This document shows positions 44,941 through 57,314 of a stretch of DNA of 64,000 nucleotides, one piece after another (position 1 is the stretch's first letter; each line of letters opens with the position of its first letter). The stretch spans positions 46,193,113 to 46,257,112 of the forward strand of contig NW_020312817.1 of the NCBI RefSeq assembly GCF_003265705.1, read 5' to 3'. Origin of the DNA: Callorhinus ursinus (lineage: Eukaryota > Chordata > Mammalia > Carnivora > Otariidae). The notes beneath the pieces are model-generated. The model was not told the origin of the DNA. It was given only the letters and a program-made list of their open reading frames with translations, and did no database searches. Both the position numbers and the translations under genes were made by a program.

Positions 44941-46070
44941 TTTTTTTCTGCACATTCAACTGTTTGAGGAAACAAGACTAAAAATCAAATACGGTAACAT
45001 TTTCTTTCACTTAATTCAAAAGGCCTCTGGAAAGTAATGAGATTTATTCTTTGAATTACTTTATAATTGTTCTTTTAACTACACTGTGATATTTGATAAT
45101 TTCCAAATGATTTTGCTTTAGGGAAAGTGATTTTAGCCCTTGAAGAAAATTAATTACCTTTACCTAAATAAAGAGCATTTTATATATTTTATGTGAACTA
45201 AGGAAATATTTTTAAGGTTAATTAATTTGTCTTCTGACAATTACAGAGAAACTTCGGAGAAAAAAATTGTTTATGTATTCAGGTCAGTTTTGCTTATGCT
45301 AATACACTGACATACAAGGAAAATATCAAATTCTTTCAATCATACTTGAAGAAAAGGAATTACACTTTTTCTCAGATATGAGGTATAGGAGCATTGTGAC
45401 TTCAACTCTATTTTATGATCTAATTTGCTTTCTTTAAAATCTTTCACCAGGAATTGTGCTAGTCAATTTAACAAATGCTTCATTTACTCTAGAAAAGAAT
45501 AAGTCTATTATTTTTCCTTGATGTTTTCATTTGTTAATGCTCTTCTTTATATTAGATTAAACTCTCCAAGACTTTGTAGATAGGCATATGGAGAAATATG
45601 AATATGTATGCATCTTGAGAAGTATAGTTGGTTAGTAATCCCTAGGAAAAGATGGAGAGGAATAACACCAACCTATTAATAGTGGTTACTTCTTGGGGAA
45701 AGGAATGAGTGCAGGAGAAGTAAGGTGAATATATATGGTCTTCTACTATTTCATATTTTTCTTTTGATGTTGTTTCTTTCTCATATTATTACTGTTCATG
45801 CTATTTGAGTAGTTGAGAATTTATACATCTTTTACGTTTATTATTCATATACATTTGTAGAACAGTAAAAATAAGAAAACCTCTTCTTCCTCAACCCCTC
45901 AAAAAAAAGTGCCTATGACAAAGAAAGTACAGAGCAAGTACATAAATATTTACAGAAGAATCAAGTACACAATTCTAGAATTTACAATATAGTCATTATG
46001 GTCATGAAACACTATAATGATCATATAATTTAAATCAGTTAAAAATGTTTACCTATGTTTTTAAAAAAAT
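44941..46070. other. Unassigned AT-rich sequence
   Basis: About 1.1 kb. The stretch near 45,660-45,780 ('agtggttacttcttggggaa', T-rich after) resembles an old LINE 3' end, but I cannot assign it. Confidence 0.5.
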
Positions 46071-46074
46071 AATT

Positions 46075-47160
46075 ATTGAGTGTGTTCATGTGCTAAGCAC
46101 CATGCTTGGTGCCTGAAATACCATAGTCAAGAGAACAGACCAAGTACTGAATGATAAGAGCTTCCTTTTTAGTAGAGGAGGACATTACAGAGATATATGT
46201 AAGAACAAATCACCCAACAAGATAATTGCAGGAAGAGACGGATTCTATGAAAGAAATAAAAAGGATGATGAGACGTGTAGTGACAATTGATAGTTGGAGG
46301 TCAGAGGATAAGGGGAGTGATTTGGAAAAATAGTAACTCATGTAAGACTTGAATGATAAGATGAAATAAATGTGAAGAGTTAGAAGGCTGAGCATTCCAG
46401 GCTGAGGAGATAATATCCAAGTGTATGTGTTATGAGACATAGTTCCAAGACATAGATATAAATAAAGTACAAATAATTTTGACTATTCCAGAAGAGGATT
46501 GAAGGTGTGAAATATAAGGAAGCAAGGGAGAAGTTGTAAGAGAAGAGGTTGAAGTAAGAAAAAAATCACGTAAAACTTTGAAATCTGTGATAAAATTTAG
46601 ATCTTATTCTGGTCACAGTAAAAAAAAATTAGGGATTTTAAATTAAGACAGTGACATGAGTGCTTTACATTAAGCAATTATTTTGGGACTTTCCAGAGAA
46701 GAGAGTATAGCTGGAAAATTGTGGACACAGGCCAGTTAGGAAGCATTGTTATTATGCATATAAAAGATAATAGTGGTAGCTGTGGACACAAAATTGGATT
46801 GATTTGAAATTAGATTTAATCAAATGAAATTGTCATTTTTGACAGTTCACAAAACAATGATCAATAATTTTGTTATAATTAATACTGATATTTGGATGAT
46901 CCAGCAAAAATAATAAGGGAAAGTGCATAGTTAGTAAAAGGTGTCAAGGGAAGTAATGAAACCAGGAACTACCTCTGGATTGCTGGCTTGATATCTAGGT
47001 AGTTGGTCTTAAAGTTAAGATTTGGATTAAATGGGTTAGAGTGTGAGAGGCCAGTAACTCTACTTGGACATGATAATTTGGGATAATTATTGCTTATTCA
47101 ACTGAGATGTCAGATAGGCCATTACAGGATATTCTGGAATACAGTGAATAACTGAGACTG
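46075..47160 (-). mobile_element. L2 LINE relic, antisense, about 1.1 kb
   Basis: Antisense L2 text in order: 'catgtgctaagcaccatgct', 'tagtagaggaggacattaca', 'gaatgataagatgaaataaa', 'gagcattccaggctgaggag', 'tagatcttattctggtcaca', 'gtgacatgagtgctttacat', 'acaggccagttaggaagc'. It ends near 'tcaactgagatgtcagatag'. One of the longest old repeats in the window that is not interrupted. Confidence 0.75.
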
Positions 47161-47427
47161 TAGAATGATAAAATTTCAGTGCCTTTAACCTTGGACAATT
47201 GGGGAAAATTTTCATTCAACTTCACAACTTTTAGCAGATAATTCTCTCCCTTGCTTCAGTAGTGGCAATTGCTCCAAACTTACTTACATTTTATATTCTC
47301 CTTCATTTCTTAAAAAAATAAATCAATATTTCACATTCTTAAATGATTTCCTTTAAAAACCATGAAATACCAGAAGCAGATACACTAACAGGTTAATTCA
47401 TTTCCACATTTGCATTTCTTTCTTTTA

Positions 47428-47600
47428 TTTTTTTCTTAAAGATTTTATTTATTTATTTGCTAAAGAGAAAGAGCACAAGCAGTGGGAGCAGTAGGCTGAG
47501 GGAGAAGCAGGCTCCCTGTTGAGCAAGAACCCCCCCCTACCCGTGCAGGACTCTATCTCAGGACCCTGGGATCATGACCTGAGCCATCCAGGGGTCCCTC
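47428..47600 (-). mobile_element. Carnivore SINE, antisense, with internal deletion
   Basis: The inverted tail 'cttaaagattttatttattt' and body are present, but the stretch between 'atgacctgagcc' and 'atccaggggtccc' is missing. That removes about 25 bases around the A box region of the head. Flanking 'catttgcattt' (about 47,407) and 'tatttgcattt' (about 47,603) form the duplication. Confidence 0.92.
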
Positions 47601-47728
47601 CGTATTTGCATTTTTTATCAGATGCTTTTATCTACTTGGACTCTTACCCTCATCTTCCAGGTAATAGAATTGCCTACTGTTATATTCAGTCACTACAATA
47701 GCATGCTATATTTAAGAATGAAATTCTG

Positions 47729-47932
47729 GGGGCGCCTGGATGGCTCAGTTGGTTGAGCATCCAACTCTTGATTTTGGCTAAGGTCATGATCTCAGGGTCC
47801 TGGCATCCAGCCACAGGTCAGGCTTCACTCTATGCATGGAGCCTCCGGGGATTCTCAATCTCTCTCTCTCTCTGTCCCCTCCCCCTACCCCCGCTCACGC
47901 ACAGTCTCTCTCCCTCTCTCAAAAAAGAAAAA
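47729..47932 (+). mobile_element. Carnivore SINE, older subtype, full length
   Basis: Head 'gggcgcctggatggctcagt', middle 'catccaactcttgattttgg', and a short A tail. The exact 15-base duplication AAGAATGAAATTCTG lies at 47,714-47,728 and 47,933-47,947. Confidence 0.95.
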
Positions 47933-48037
47933 AAGAATGAAATTCTGTTCTGAAATATATCTTATATACTCATAACTTCAAATAATCCAAATGTTTATGG
48001 ATGTTTACATAAACATAAACATATACATATACATATG

Positions 48038-48065
48038 TTAAACATAAACATATGTTTATGTTTAA
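48038..48065. repeat. 28-bp perfect palindrome
   Basis: The halves are exact reverse complements about a centre at ACAT|ATGT, with the core AAACATAAACATATGTTT. The preceding 40 bases are made of related 'acataaacat' and 'acatatacat' units, so the palindrome arose within a short repeat array. Confidence 0.9.
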
Positions 48066-48619
48066 AATTCTAACTCTGATCTTTTCTATAGGAGAAAAAA
48101 TTAGATTTAGATAATCTAGAAGACACATCATTTGATTTATTAATACATAATCATCCAGTTGGGATTCTTTTTAAATATTTCAGACATTTGTAAATATTTT
48201 TCATGTGTCTATATAGGGAGATATATACCTGAAAGTCCATGACAGCATTGTTATCTAGCAAAAATGTAGCATATTCATACAAAGTAATGCTATATAAGAG
48301 CGGGGAAAAAAAGAACCCAAACTGAGTGTTATCAACCAAGATAATCCTTATAAACAGCATTTTTAAAATAAGCAAGAAGCATAAAAGTTCAGAGAACACG
48401 AAATTATAAAAATTTTTAAACACATCAGTATTATATATTGTTTGGAGGTATCCACATATATTAGGAGTGTAAAAAAATATATGTGAACAATTCATCAAAT
48501 TTACTGTTGTATGTATTTCTTAGAGATACAAAGGAAGTAATAATGCATTTAGGATTTCAAGGCAACTAGATATTTATGGGTGAAGTGTACATAGGTAAAA
48601 TTGTGTTATTTCATGTCTT

Positions 48620-48830
48620 TTTCCACACTTATATATCTCTCTCTATATATGATATGTAGATATATATAATATATATAGATATAGATATAACCATAGACAA
48701 ATATATATAAAATTAGATTTTATTTAAAAATAATTGTATTTAAAATTTAAATTTAAATTTAAAAATAATTATATATAATAATTATAATTATTTTTTAAAT
48801 AAAATCTATCTACTTATCTAGATATATAGA
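48620..48830. repeat. AT-rich tract with 21-base inverted repeat
   Basis: Almost pure A/T over about 200 bases. The arms at 48,715-48,735 and 48,786-48,807 are reverse complements apart from one extra A. The 50-base loop is itself AT-palindromic (aaatttaaatttaaattt). It is likely to form hairpins or cruciforms, and assemblies often break at such sites. Confidence 0.85.
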
Positions 48831-48899
48831 TTTATACACACATAGCACACATAGGCACAAATACATTAGATAATCTCTTCTTCTGTATTCAAGTGTCTG

Positions 48900-50040
48900 T
48901 AAAATAACAAAAGAAATTCAGTGCTCTTTATCTCTAAAAATACTAGAATTCTTCTTATTTAATGTTGTTCTGAAAATGCTAGCCAGTACATGTTAAGAAG
49001 GTATTGGAATAAGGTGTGTCAATGTTGATATATGAGAAAATATGATTGTAAAGCTCAGGTCCCAAAAAGTTAAAGAATATTCGAAGGCTGATGTTGGTGA
49101 TATCATTTTAAATGTAAGGTAACCAGTATAAAATTCCAGTTGAAGTATTAGAATTGTTTAATTGCTGTCTATTGAAAATTATTAAAGTTCTGGAAGAATT
49201 AAATGTTTGAGATAGCCAGGAGGTACATAATTTTTTTTGAGGAAATACTAGCTCTTTCAGATAGTTACAGTTTTTAACATGCTTCAGTTATCAAAACAGA
49301 ATGGTGTTGTCAAAGAAATAAACACATTAATCAAAAAGAAGTATGTAGATGGGTTTTGTGATAAAGCTTGTATTTCAGATCATTAAAGGAAAAAAAAAGA
49401 TGAATTGTTCATTAAATTGTTTTGGGAAAGATATGAATCAGACTTCAACCTTCTAAATTGCATATAGAAGAAAGTTTTGTGTTTAAGAAAGAACGTATAG
49501 AATCTGTGGTCAGGTTGTTGCATGGATTCAGCCTGAGAATCTCCCAACACTTACTCTTTGCATTCATTCCAAGCATGTAGCAATCATGAATGGGTTGCAC
49601 TACCAACAATCAGAAACATATAGACAGTTCTGTGGATCTGTGCCCCCACCAAAAAACAAAAAAGTGAGAATTATGATTGAAGTTATAGGGAAAATTGAAT
49701 TAGAGTTATGTGGAGGGAACCCAGATTTCTATCTTCTGGAGTCCCTTGTGGATAGGATAGGAGCCAAACTCCACGTAAACTTGGGACTTGGTTGAAGCTC
49801 TGTGCTCAGGGACAGAAGATGAGGGGGTTTAAAAAAGGAATGTGCTCTCCGCCAAATACTATAGCTGTTGCTGAGCACCTTTTGGGGGTAGCCCGAAGCA
49901 GAAAGCTATTCAGCCAGGACCTGGCCTAATAAGACTATGGGCTTAGGTATCTCCTGAAGGTTGAGACCCTTTATCACCAATCTGAGATCTCTTTATGAAC
50001 TGATAAGCATAAAGGATCATATGAGAGGAACTTAAAATTA
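48900..50040. other. Unassigned sequence with weak L1-like phrases
   Basis: A phrase at about 48,970-49,020 ('gaaaatgctagccagtacat') is reminiscent of L1 ORF2. The rest is unassigned. The 69-codon frame at 49,586-49,795 shows no domain. Confidence 0.45.
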
Positions 50041-51664
50041 CAGTAGTAATAAGAAGGAATCATCCTATTCAAGATAAATTAACAAACACCTTTCAAAACA
50101 CATGTGAAAAATTAATCTCATGAAAATAGTTAAAGAAAAAACTCTTTAAGTTAGAGAATTCATACCCCAACAAATAGAAATAAGAGAGTAACCTGAAGGG
50201 GATTTTATGATAATTATATTTTAAATTCAAGTAAGAGATAAATGACAGCATTATAGTTAAAAAACAAGATCAATAGAATATTATGAAAAAAATATATGAA
50301 GAGAAAACCAATAATAAAAAAGATAATGTTTGTGCTTCAAGACAGAAGGGGAAAAGATGAAAAGTTAAAAATAAATAAATAAAACAACATGAAAATTAGA
50401 GTGAAATATCCAGAATTAAGTAATAGAAGATTTGGTGGGAAGAAACATTTTCAGAGTAATGGCTGCAAAATTTGCTGGATTGGAGAAAGATGTGCACTCA
50501 ACTGAACACATAAAAGGAAACCAATTTAAATACCAGCAAATGCATAACCAGAACATGGTGGTGATGTAAAATATCACAAAAAACTTAAAAGCATCCAGAG
50601 AAAAAAGACAGATAATCAATGAGAGAAATGAACATAACAGCAAGCTTCTTGCAGTGATTATAAATATCAGGGTTAATCGAGTAAAAATTCCATAGTCTGA
50701 GACACAGTAATGGAAAACCCTGAAATCTAAACCCATATCCAGTAGCATTCAAGAGAGGAATGTTGATACAATTTGAAATAGTATCACTCTCAGCAATGAC
50801 TCCAAATGGTGTCAGCAAGAATGGCAAGAATGAGAAGAGAACCAAGGAGAAAATGGTGGGAAGAAAGAAGCAATAATGAGCTACATAACTGCAAAGAAAT
50901 AGGTTATTAAATCCAATTTGGTAATGAGTCTGAGAGTTATTATTTTCCTGTTGTAAAAATAAAATCAATATTTTAGCTTTTAATAACATGAAAGACAGAA
51001 TAGTTAAGAAAGGAGAGCGATTGTCAAAGAAGTTGATATGTTAATTTGGTTCATTTGGCAAGAGGACAGAGATGCTGAGTAAATTTAGAATGTTTGAAAA
51101 AAAACATAAGCACGTTCAAAATTTATGGTTAAATTGTAAGAGAAAATAAATGCATTCTTTAATTTCTAAACAGATAATGTAAAAAAAGAAAACTTTCTTA
51201 ATCCTACATACAGTGTGATATAAAAAAAACAAACAAGCAAACAGGGAACAAACACAAAAGGTATAGATATTAGAAGCCCAATAATAGAGGCTGAACTATA
51301 TCAAAATCATAATATTTGTGGAGCTATAACTTTATTCAATTAAAAGAAATATCAAATGATAATAAAAATGTATGCCTGAACATTTGAAAAGATAACACCA
51401 CAAGGTACAATTTTTACAACAACCAATAAAAATCAAAATATTGAATTAGTAATCAAAACTACACTGATCAAAAATAACAGGTCTAGATTATTTATAGCAA
51501 GTTTTACCATAAATTTTAGAAAGTTAATGACTTTTATTTGAACTGTTTCTGAGTACTGGAAAAGGGAAAGCTACCTATCTTATTTTATGAAAATAGTGTA
51601 ATATAGATGTAAAAAAATGAATAAGGACAGTTTAATAAAAGAAAACTAAAAGAAAAGTTCAAAT

Positions 51665-52320
51665 ATAAATGTTAGGCCTTCCCTCACATTTGTAGAGCTC
51701 CAGGTCAGAGTACAAATGGAAGTGAACATAAAAGGTAGGTAGGTAGGTAGAGAGAGAGGAATTTGAAAACTACAAAACAAAATTAAAACCAAAATAATAT
51801 GTAGTCTTTGTTCCTTCCCTGACAAACATACCTATATAAGGATCTGGATGTGGCATATTGAAATTTAGAATTCAGTGATTCATTCAAATTCCAGGTGTAG
51901 ATATGTTATTCCAAGGAGAGCTAGATCCTGTTTCCTGGCTCATGACCTGTCCCTTGTTTTTCTACCAGTATTTCTATACTACACTGTGAGTGGCTTCTTA
52001 TATACTATGGACAATATCCAAGCTTGTATGCCAAACTCTGTCTACATCCCCTCAAAACAGTTGTCTCTTGTATATGTCTCTGATCCAGGGAAGAATACAT
52101 ACCTATAGAGTAGTTCAGCCTCAACAGGAAAGACATGGGAAAAGGCTCTCTTAAGCCTGGTAGCAGGGACAAGGCCATTGCAGAAGGCCATTCAGGGATC
52201 CTGTGCATCTAGATATGGTTTGAGGGGTTGTGGGCTTTATTTGGGCACATTCCCTTGATCCTATGACTGTTTTACCATTGTGAAAGAAGCATAGTTTATT
52301 TTGGGTCTAAGGGTGTTTGA
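51665..52320. other. Unidentified block interrupting an L1
   Basis: About 650 bases that do not read as L1 although both flanks do. It contains a GGTA run (51,734-51,750) and a more GC-balanced part (51,830-52,270, for example 'tctctgatccagggaagaat'). It resembles LTR or transcript-derived DNA, but I cannot name it. Small frames on both strands overlap and look non-coding. Confidence 0.5.
51734..51750 (+). repeat. (GGTA)n short microsatellite
   Basis: Four GGTA units followed by a GA run. Confidence 0.9.
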
Positions 52321-52884
52321 TAAATGCTGGTACAAATAACCTTAATAAAATACTTAGTAAATTAAATTTAAAATAATAATATATCATGACCAAGCAGGAT
52401 TTTAAGATAGAACGTGTGCTTGTATAATCCACTATATTTACAGATAAAAGAAGTAAACTCATTTCACATCTCAAAAAATGTGAAAATGCATGAAAAATTA
52501 AATTCTTTCATGATTGAAAAGATAGTTTTTTTAAATTGGAAATTGAAGAGTACTCTATCAACTTGTTAATTATTTATATACATAAGAAACATCAAACAAT
52601 GCTAAACTTTGACATTTCCACTAAGGATACCTCCTTTTGCCCACATTTTTCAAAACTGTACTTTGGCCTTTGTTAATTAAATAAGAAAAGGAACAAAATT
52701 GAAATCATTTGCAGATTTATTTGCAATTGTATATGCAGAAAATCTAAAATAATCTGTAGACTATTGAAATTGGTAACTTAACTCATCAAGTTTTTGGCAA
52801 AGAAAGCAACATAAAAATCAATAAAGCTGTATTATACAAGCAGTAATTAAATAAAAAAAAATAATTTTAAAAGTATATAACCAA

Positions 52885-53085
52885 GGGGCGCCTGGGTGGC
52901 TCAGTCAGCTAAGTGTCTGCCTTCAGCTCAGGTCATGATCCCAGGGTCCTGGGATCAAGCCCCACATCAGGCTCCCTGCTCAGCCGGAAGCCTGCTTCTC
53001 CCTCTTCCACTCCCCCTGCTTGTGTTCCCTCTCGCTGTGTCTCTTTCTGTCAAATAAATAAATAAAATCTTTAAAAAATAAATAA
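52885..53085 (+). mobile_element. Carnivore SINE, full length
   Basis: Head 'ggggcgcctgggtggctcag', middle 'gtctgccttcagctcaggtc', tail AAATAAATAAATAAAATCTT. It sits in the old sense L1. I could not define the duplication, because both flanks are A-rich. Confidence 0.95.
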
Positions 53086-53190
53086 AACACAAACACAAAA
53101 GCAATATAGGAAATCATTGATAAATTTGATGGCTGTCAGAATAAGAACTTCTGTTTTTTGAAAGAAACCCTTAGAGGATTAAAAGATGTA

Positions 53191-53517
53191 TAGTAAGTCT
53201 CCTGAACTTACTTATCATGTGTAACTGAAACAGTGCTCTTTGACCCTCACCTTCGCATTTTCTCCTTCCCCCAGCTCTTGACTACCACTAATCTAGTCTC
53301 TGCTTCTATGGGTTTGATGATTTTAGATTTCACATAGAAATGAGATCATACTGGATTTGTCTTGTCTGGCTTACTTCACTTTGCATAATGTCCTCAGGTC
53401 TATTCATGTTGTTGAGAATGGCAGAATTTCCTGACTTTTTAACCCTTTTTAATTTAATGGGAATTCCCTTCCTATTGTGTATGTGTGTGTGTAACATTTA
53501 TACATGACAAAAGAAAA
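53191..53517 (-). mobile_element. L1 3' fragment, antisense, nested in a sense L1
   Basis: Antisense L1 3' text: 'actaccactaatctagtctc', 'cttcactttgcataatgtcc', 'attcatgttgttgagaatgg'. AGGATTAAAAGATGTA at 53,175-53,190 and AGGATTAAAGGATTTA at 53,518-53,533 are the duplication of the host L1. A short TG run (about 53,479-53,492) lies near the right end. Confidence 0.8.
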
Positions 53518-53849
53518 AGGATTAAAGGATTTATATCCAAAATAAAGAATCCCAATGATAAAATTAATAATTAAATTTGAATAATTGGCAGGTATAATAA
53601 AATATGCATCAATCATATTAAGGGACTTTAAACTATAATAATACAATAAAGTATACTGTACTCTCACTCCACTCACAAATTTTAAATATTGAAAACATGA
53701 AGTGTTAGGAAGGAAGCAATGAAAGGGAAAAATCTTAAACACTGCTGGGTGAAGTATAAATTCATACAGTACTTTTGGAAAATTATTTGGTGTTATCTAA
53801 TCAAGTTGATAACCCAGCAGTACCTATAAAGTATGTTATAAACAATGAT

Positions 53850-55750
53850 TGTTCAATAGTAGAGGTAAGTGAAATCATGAGACAAGACAATAAAGGAAAG
53901 TATAGTCTCCTTGCATGACTTCACTCATGGGGTTAAAATTATGAGAGCAGCATGATTTCAAGTGTGGATAAAATCCCTAAGTCCCGGGTTTTGACCAGCA
54001 ACAACACTAACTGAGAGCCCAGTTTTAAATGTCACAGATGTACTCTGACTCAGGGGCTGAGGAGGAGCCACATGGAAAATCAATCCCTATTTTCAAGTAT
54101 GCGAGAGAAGCTTGACCTTTGAAATGAGGGTAATTAGACAATTGAGTTGCATATATAATTCTTGCAAGTTTATCCCACAAAATACTCAAAAAATGTATTT
54201 CTACCGCCATTCTACCTACCACCTTTTCTTTTGCGTGTTTGACATTTTTTTCTTGAGTAAAGAGTATAGTTATTTTCACATATAATAATGTGTAATACTG
54301 TAAAAATCGCATTGTTTGCTCCCCTAGTCTTGCTTAATTTGAGTTATAATTAGCTTCAATTTTCTTGAACAGAGTGAATGCAAAGGGTATTGGATTTTAA
54401 TTTAAAATGTTATTTCATAGTTGATTTAAGTAGTAAAATGTAATACGCAAATTGCACTTTTAGTCAAATGACTCTGAAGTATTTTTTGAAGTACATAATT
54501 AAAATATTCAAATGTGTACTGGATAAGCCACTTTCAGAAGTTCTTGGAAAAAACCCAAAACCAAACTTCCTCTGTTCTTGTCTTCCACAACACCTGGTAG
54601 ACACTTTGAATAATTTGTTTTTGAAGTACTTCACAATAAGACACTTCACTAGTTATTAACATAACTCAGCAGAATTACTCTAGTTTGCATTTTATAGGCA
54701 TTTAGAAGTAGGACATATTTTCAAATGACTACACCTCATTACCTTTAATAAGAGCAGCCTTGTGCTACTTCGCAACCTTCATTGGCACATGTGATTTAAT
54801 AAATGTGTTTATCTTATGCACATAATCATTGCTATCTCCTCGTAATAAAGCCTTTTAGGCCTTGACTTTTCTTCAAAACAGCTATTCTTGAAAAATAAAT
54901 CACTTTATAATTTGTCCTATTTACTTTCTGCATTTTCTTAGAGCTGGGATTGCCTGCAAGATACTGTTTTGTCATCTAAGCTACCTAGCCAGAGTTGAAA
55001 AAGGCTAACGTGTATTTTACTTTGTCACATGGCAAGAGTAAGGTTGAAAGATAGTTGTTACATTTCTCCTCTTGTCTCAGGAATTTATTGTTTGCTATGC
55101 TGTGTTCTGTGTTGCCTTAGTAAACTCTTGCACAATGTACATTAGTTGTAATGATTTTTCATTCTGTGGTTTATACCTTAGTCTGTGGATTGAAGTTTCT
55201 CTTATATATCTGTAGAAGCTTGCAAATCATTTTCCTTTCTTCTGATGCCAACACAATTTGAAAAACCCAAATTTCCATTTATTAATGTGAATGACATCAA
55301 TCTCTTTATTGTCAAATGTGATACAAACATTTTCCTCTTCTAGAACAGCTAAGAGCACACTTGGTTTATTGTGGAACTTTATTTATTCCATAAACACAGT
55401 ATGAATACCAGCCCTAATTCAGACTCTTAGCATTTCCTCTTAACGTACTACAAAAATCCAGAAGACTAAAACTCACAGGACAATCCCAACTCCTACTCCT
55501 TCCCTGCCAAATGGAAACCTTTGATTTAAAATGAAGTTTAGATCAAACATGAAAATACTTAAAGGAAAAAAGTATGCATACAGTTAACATAATGAGTTTA
55601 AAACTCTTTTTTTTTAGTTTAAAACTAACATTTATGGCCTAGTTTATATTTTTACCAAAAAATAAAATGTTTAAATATCATCTGTGCATTATCATCTGTG
55701 AGTCTTTATCACTTGACTCTAGGTTCATAAATTAGAGCTAACACTCAAAT
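53850..55750. other. Long unassigned, apparently repeat-poor stretch
   Basis: About 1.9 kb with no SINE, LINE or LTR text that I recognise and no convincing exon. The part from 54,640 to 55,400 has balanced composition and no simple repeats. It is a candidate for constrained non-coding sequence, which cannot be judged without other genomes. Confidence 0.5.
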
Positions 55751-55754
55751 GCAT

Positions 55755-55880
55755 TACTTTTCAAATTGTGGTCAGTGGTCAGTTTGAATGAATCTCCTAA
55801 GATCTTTGTTAAAAATGCAAACTACTTGGATGCTCTTCAGGCCTACAAAATCAAGTATCTGGAAGGAATACTCATTAACC
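55755..55880 (+). mobile_element. MER5-type hAT DNA transposon relic, partial
   Basis: 'caaattgtggtcagtggtca', 'ctttgttaaaaatgcaaact' and 'caggcctacaaaatcaagta' follow the MER5A order (gtggtccc, ttagaaatgcaaattct, ccagacctactgaatcag). It is diverged and lacks a clear end. Confidence 0.55.
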
Positions 55881-55889
55881 AACTAGCTT

Positions 55890-57300
55890 GGTCATACCAA
55901 TGTGCAGTGATGTCTGAGAACAATGACTCTGCTCCATGGATTCTGCCTTGTTCTTTTTCTCCAAGTTGTATCCTTTTGTCTGCATTCTAGAAAATATTTT
56001 GGAAGGATGTGAGTGACTGAGAATGAATGGGAAGCTTGAATCCTAAAATAAAAAGGCCATAGTAGGGGCAGAGGGAGAAACATGGTGACCATGACATCCT
56101 AGCAACAATGTTTTTTCATGTACTCCATCTACTGGAAGTGTGAGAGAGCCCAACAATGGGTCTCAGATAAGAATCTGTCTTGGACCAACAGTCTTCACTG
56201 GATGAAAGCCACAGGATCAGAATAAGAGCCATGTATATCAGCCTGGCATCCAGCCGTAGATCTGAGATTTGAATATCATTCAAGTGAATAGAGAGTAGGG
56301 TAGAAAAAAAGTAGTAATAACACCAATCAAAAAGCACAAAGTGAAGGCATTCTCTATTTCTGACATATTTGAAGATATGTTAGAAACATCAGCACAAGTA
56401 AGCCAGTAAATAATTATGACAGGACACACTTGAAAAGTAAAATACAGCAGAGCAAAGAAAGGAATGCTATGCTGAAAACTGCCAGGACAGTCAGATTTCT
56501 GAAAATTATTTCTATAGAAGCTGAACCATTTAACATTCTCTCTCTGATACATGAATTGGTAAGTGCTGGGAAAGGAGCTGAATGGCTTTTTGAATACATG
56601 CGTGTAATACTCCTTTTCTTCAGTGAGTCTCATGGAAATGTCCCCCTAATTATAAGTGTTGGGATTTAGGAAGAAAGACAACCAAAGGTTGACCCTAAAA
56701 TTGCAATGGCTGTTAGCACCCTATGGTGCAGACAGGACATGATGCAGCCATAGATTAGTGCTTCTGATGCAGACAGCCACATCTATCCTGGGTCTCTCAT
56801 AGGGAGAGCAAGCACAACAAATAGGTGTAGAGGCTTCTAAATTGGGAAATGGAAAAAATAACTATAACTGAAAAGACTGGAACCACCTTGAAGAATCACT
56901 AGAAGCGAATATCTTTTGATGCTACATAAGGAAATAGGAAAGCATTTTTGGAAAGTGTACTTTCTGTGTTTTTAAAGATTTTTAAAGTCCCTTTATGTTT
57001 TAACCTGGAACAACAACATACAGGAAAAAAAAAAAAAACAACCCCTAAAATTTTTTTAAAAATGTGACATGAAGATGTAGCGCAGGATCCTAGAATTTAA
57101 TATTGTGATAAAGAACAAGCATTTTTCAAATATGAAAAAGAATTTGATAAGAAAAATGAAAAGAGGAAGGGTAAGTGTGCAGAATTTTTTTTAATTATAA
57201 GGAATATGATCTGTTCTTATTTAGTGGCCATCTTGTTTTCTTACTATCAGAGTTACACCTTCTCTTTCGTCTTTGAACTGGGCATTTTTCTTTTTTGATT
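55890..57300. other. Unassigned stretch with several minus-strand frames
   Basis: Minus-strand frames at 55,892-56,092, 56,116-56,337, 56,280-56,633 and 56,414-56,599 fall close together, and some encode hydrophobic runs (for example 'LTVLAVFSIAFLSLLCCIL'). They overlap in different frames. I see no continuous domain, family motif or splice structure, so I do not call a gene or pseudogene. Confidence 0.5.
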
Positions 57301-57314
57301 TCTAATTGCTTTTT

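Larger units (their letters stand above)
50050..53845 (+). mobile_element. Decayed sense L1 with three inserts
   Basis: ORF1/HAL1-like text lies at about 50,420-50,980 ('taatggctgcaaaatttgct', 'catccagagaaaaaagacag'). ORF2 linker text lies at about 51,400-51,660 ('gaattagtaatcaaaactac'). RT text follows at 52,325-52,870 ('caaataaccttaataaaata', 'atcatgaccaagcaggattt'). ORF2 3' text is at 53,100-53,190 and 53,518-53,845 ('taaacactgctgggtgaagt'). The pieces are in L1 order once three inserts are removed: unknown DNA at 51,665-52,320, a SINE at 52,885 and an antisense L1 at 53,191. No frame survives. The left end is uncertain. Confidence 0.65.
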
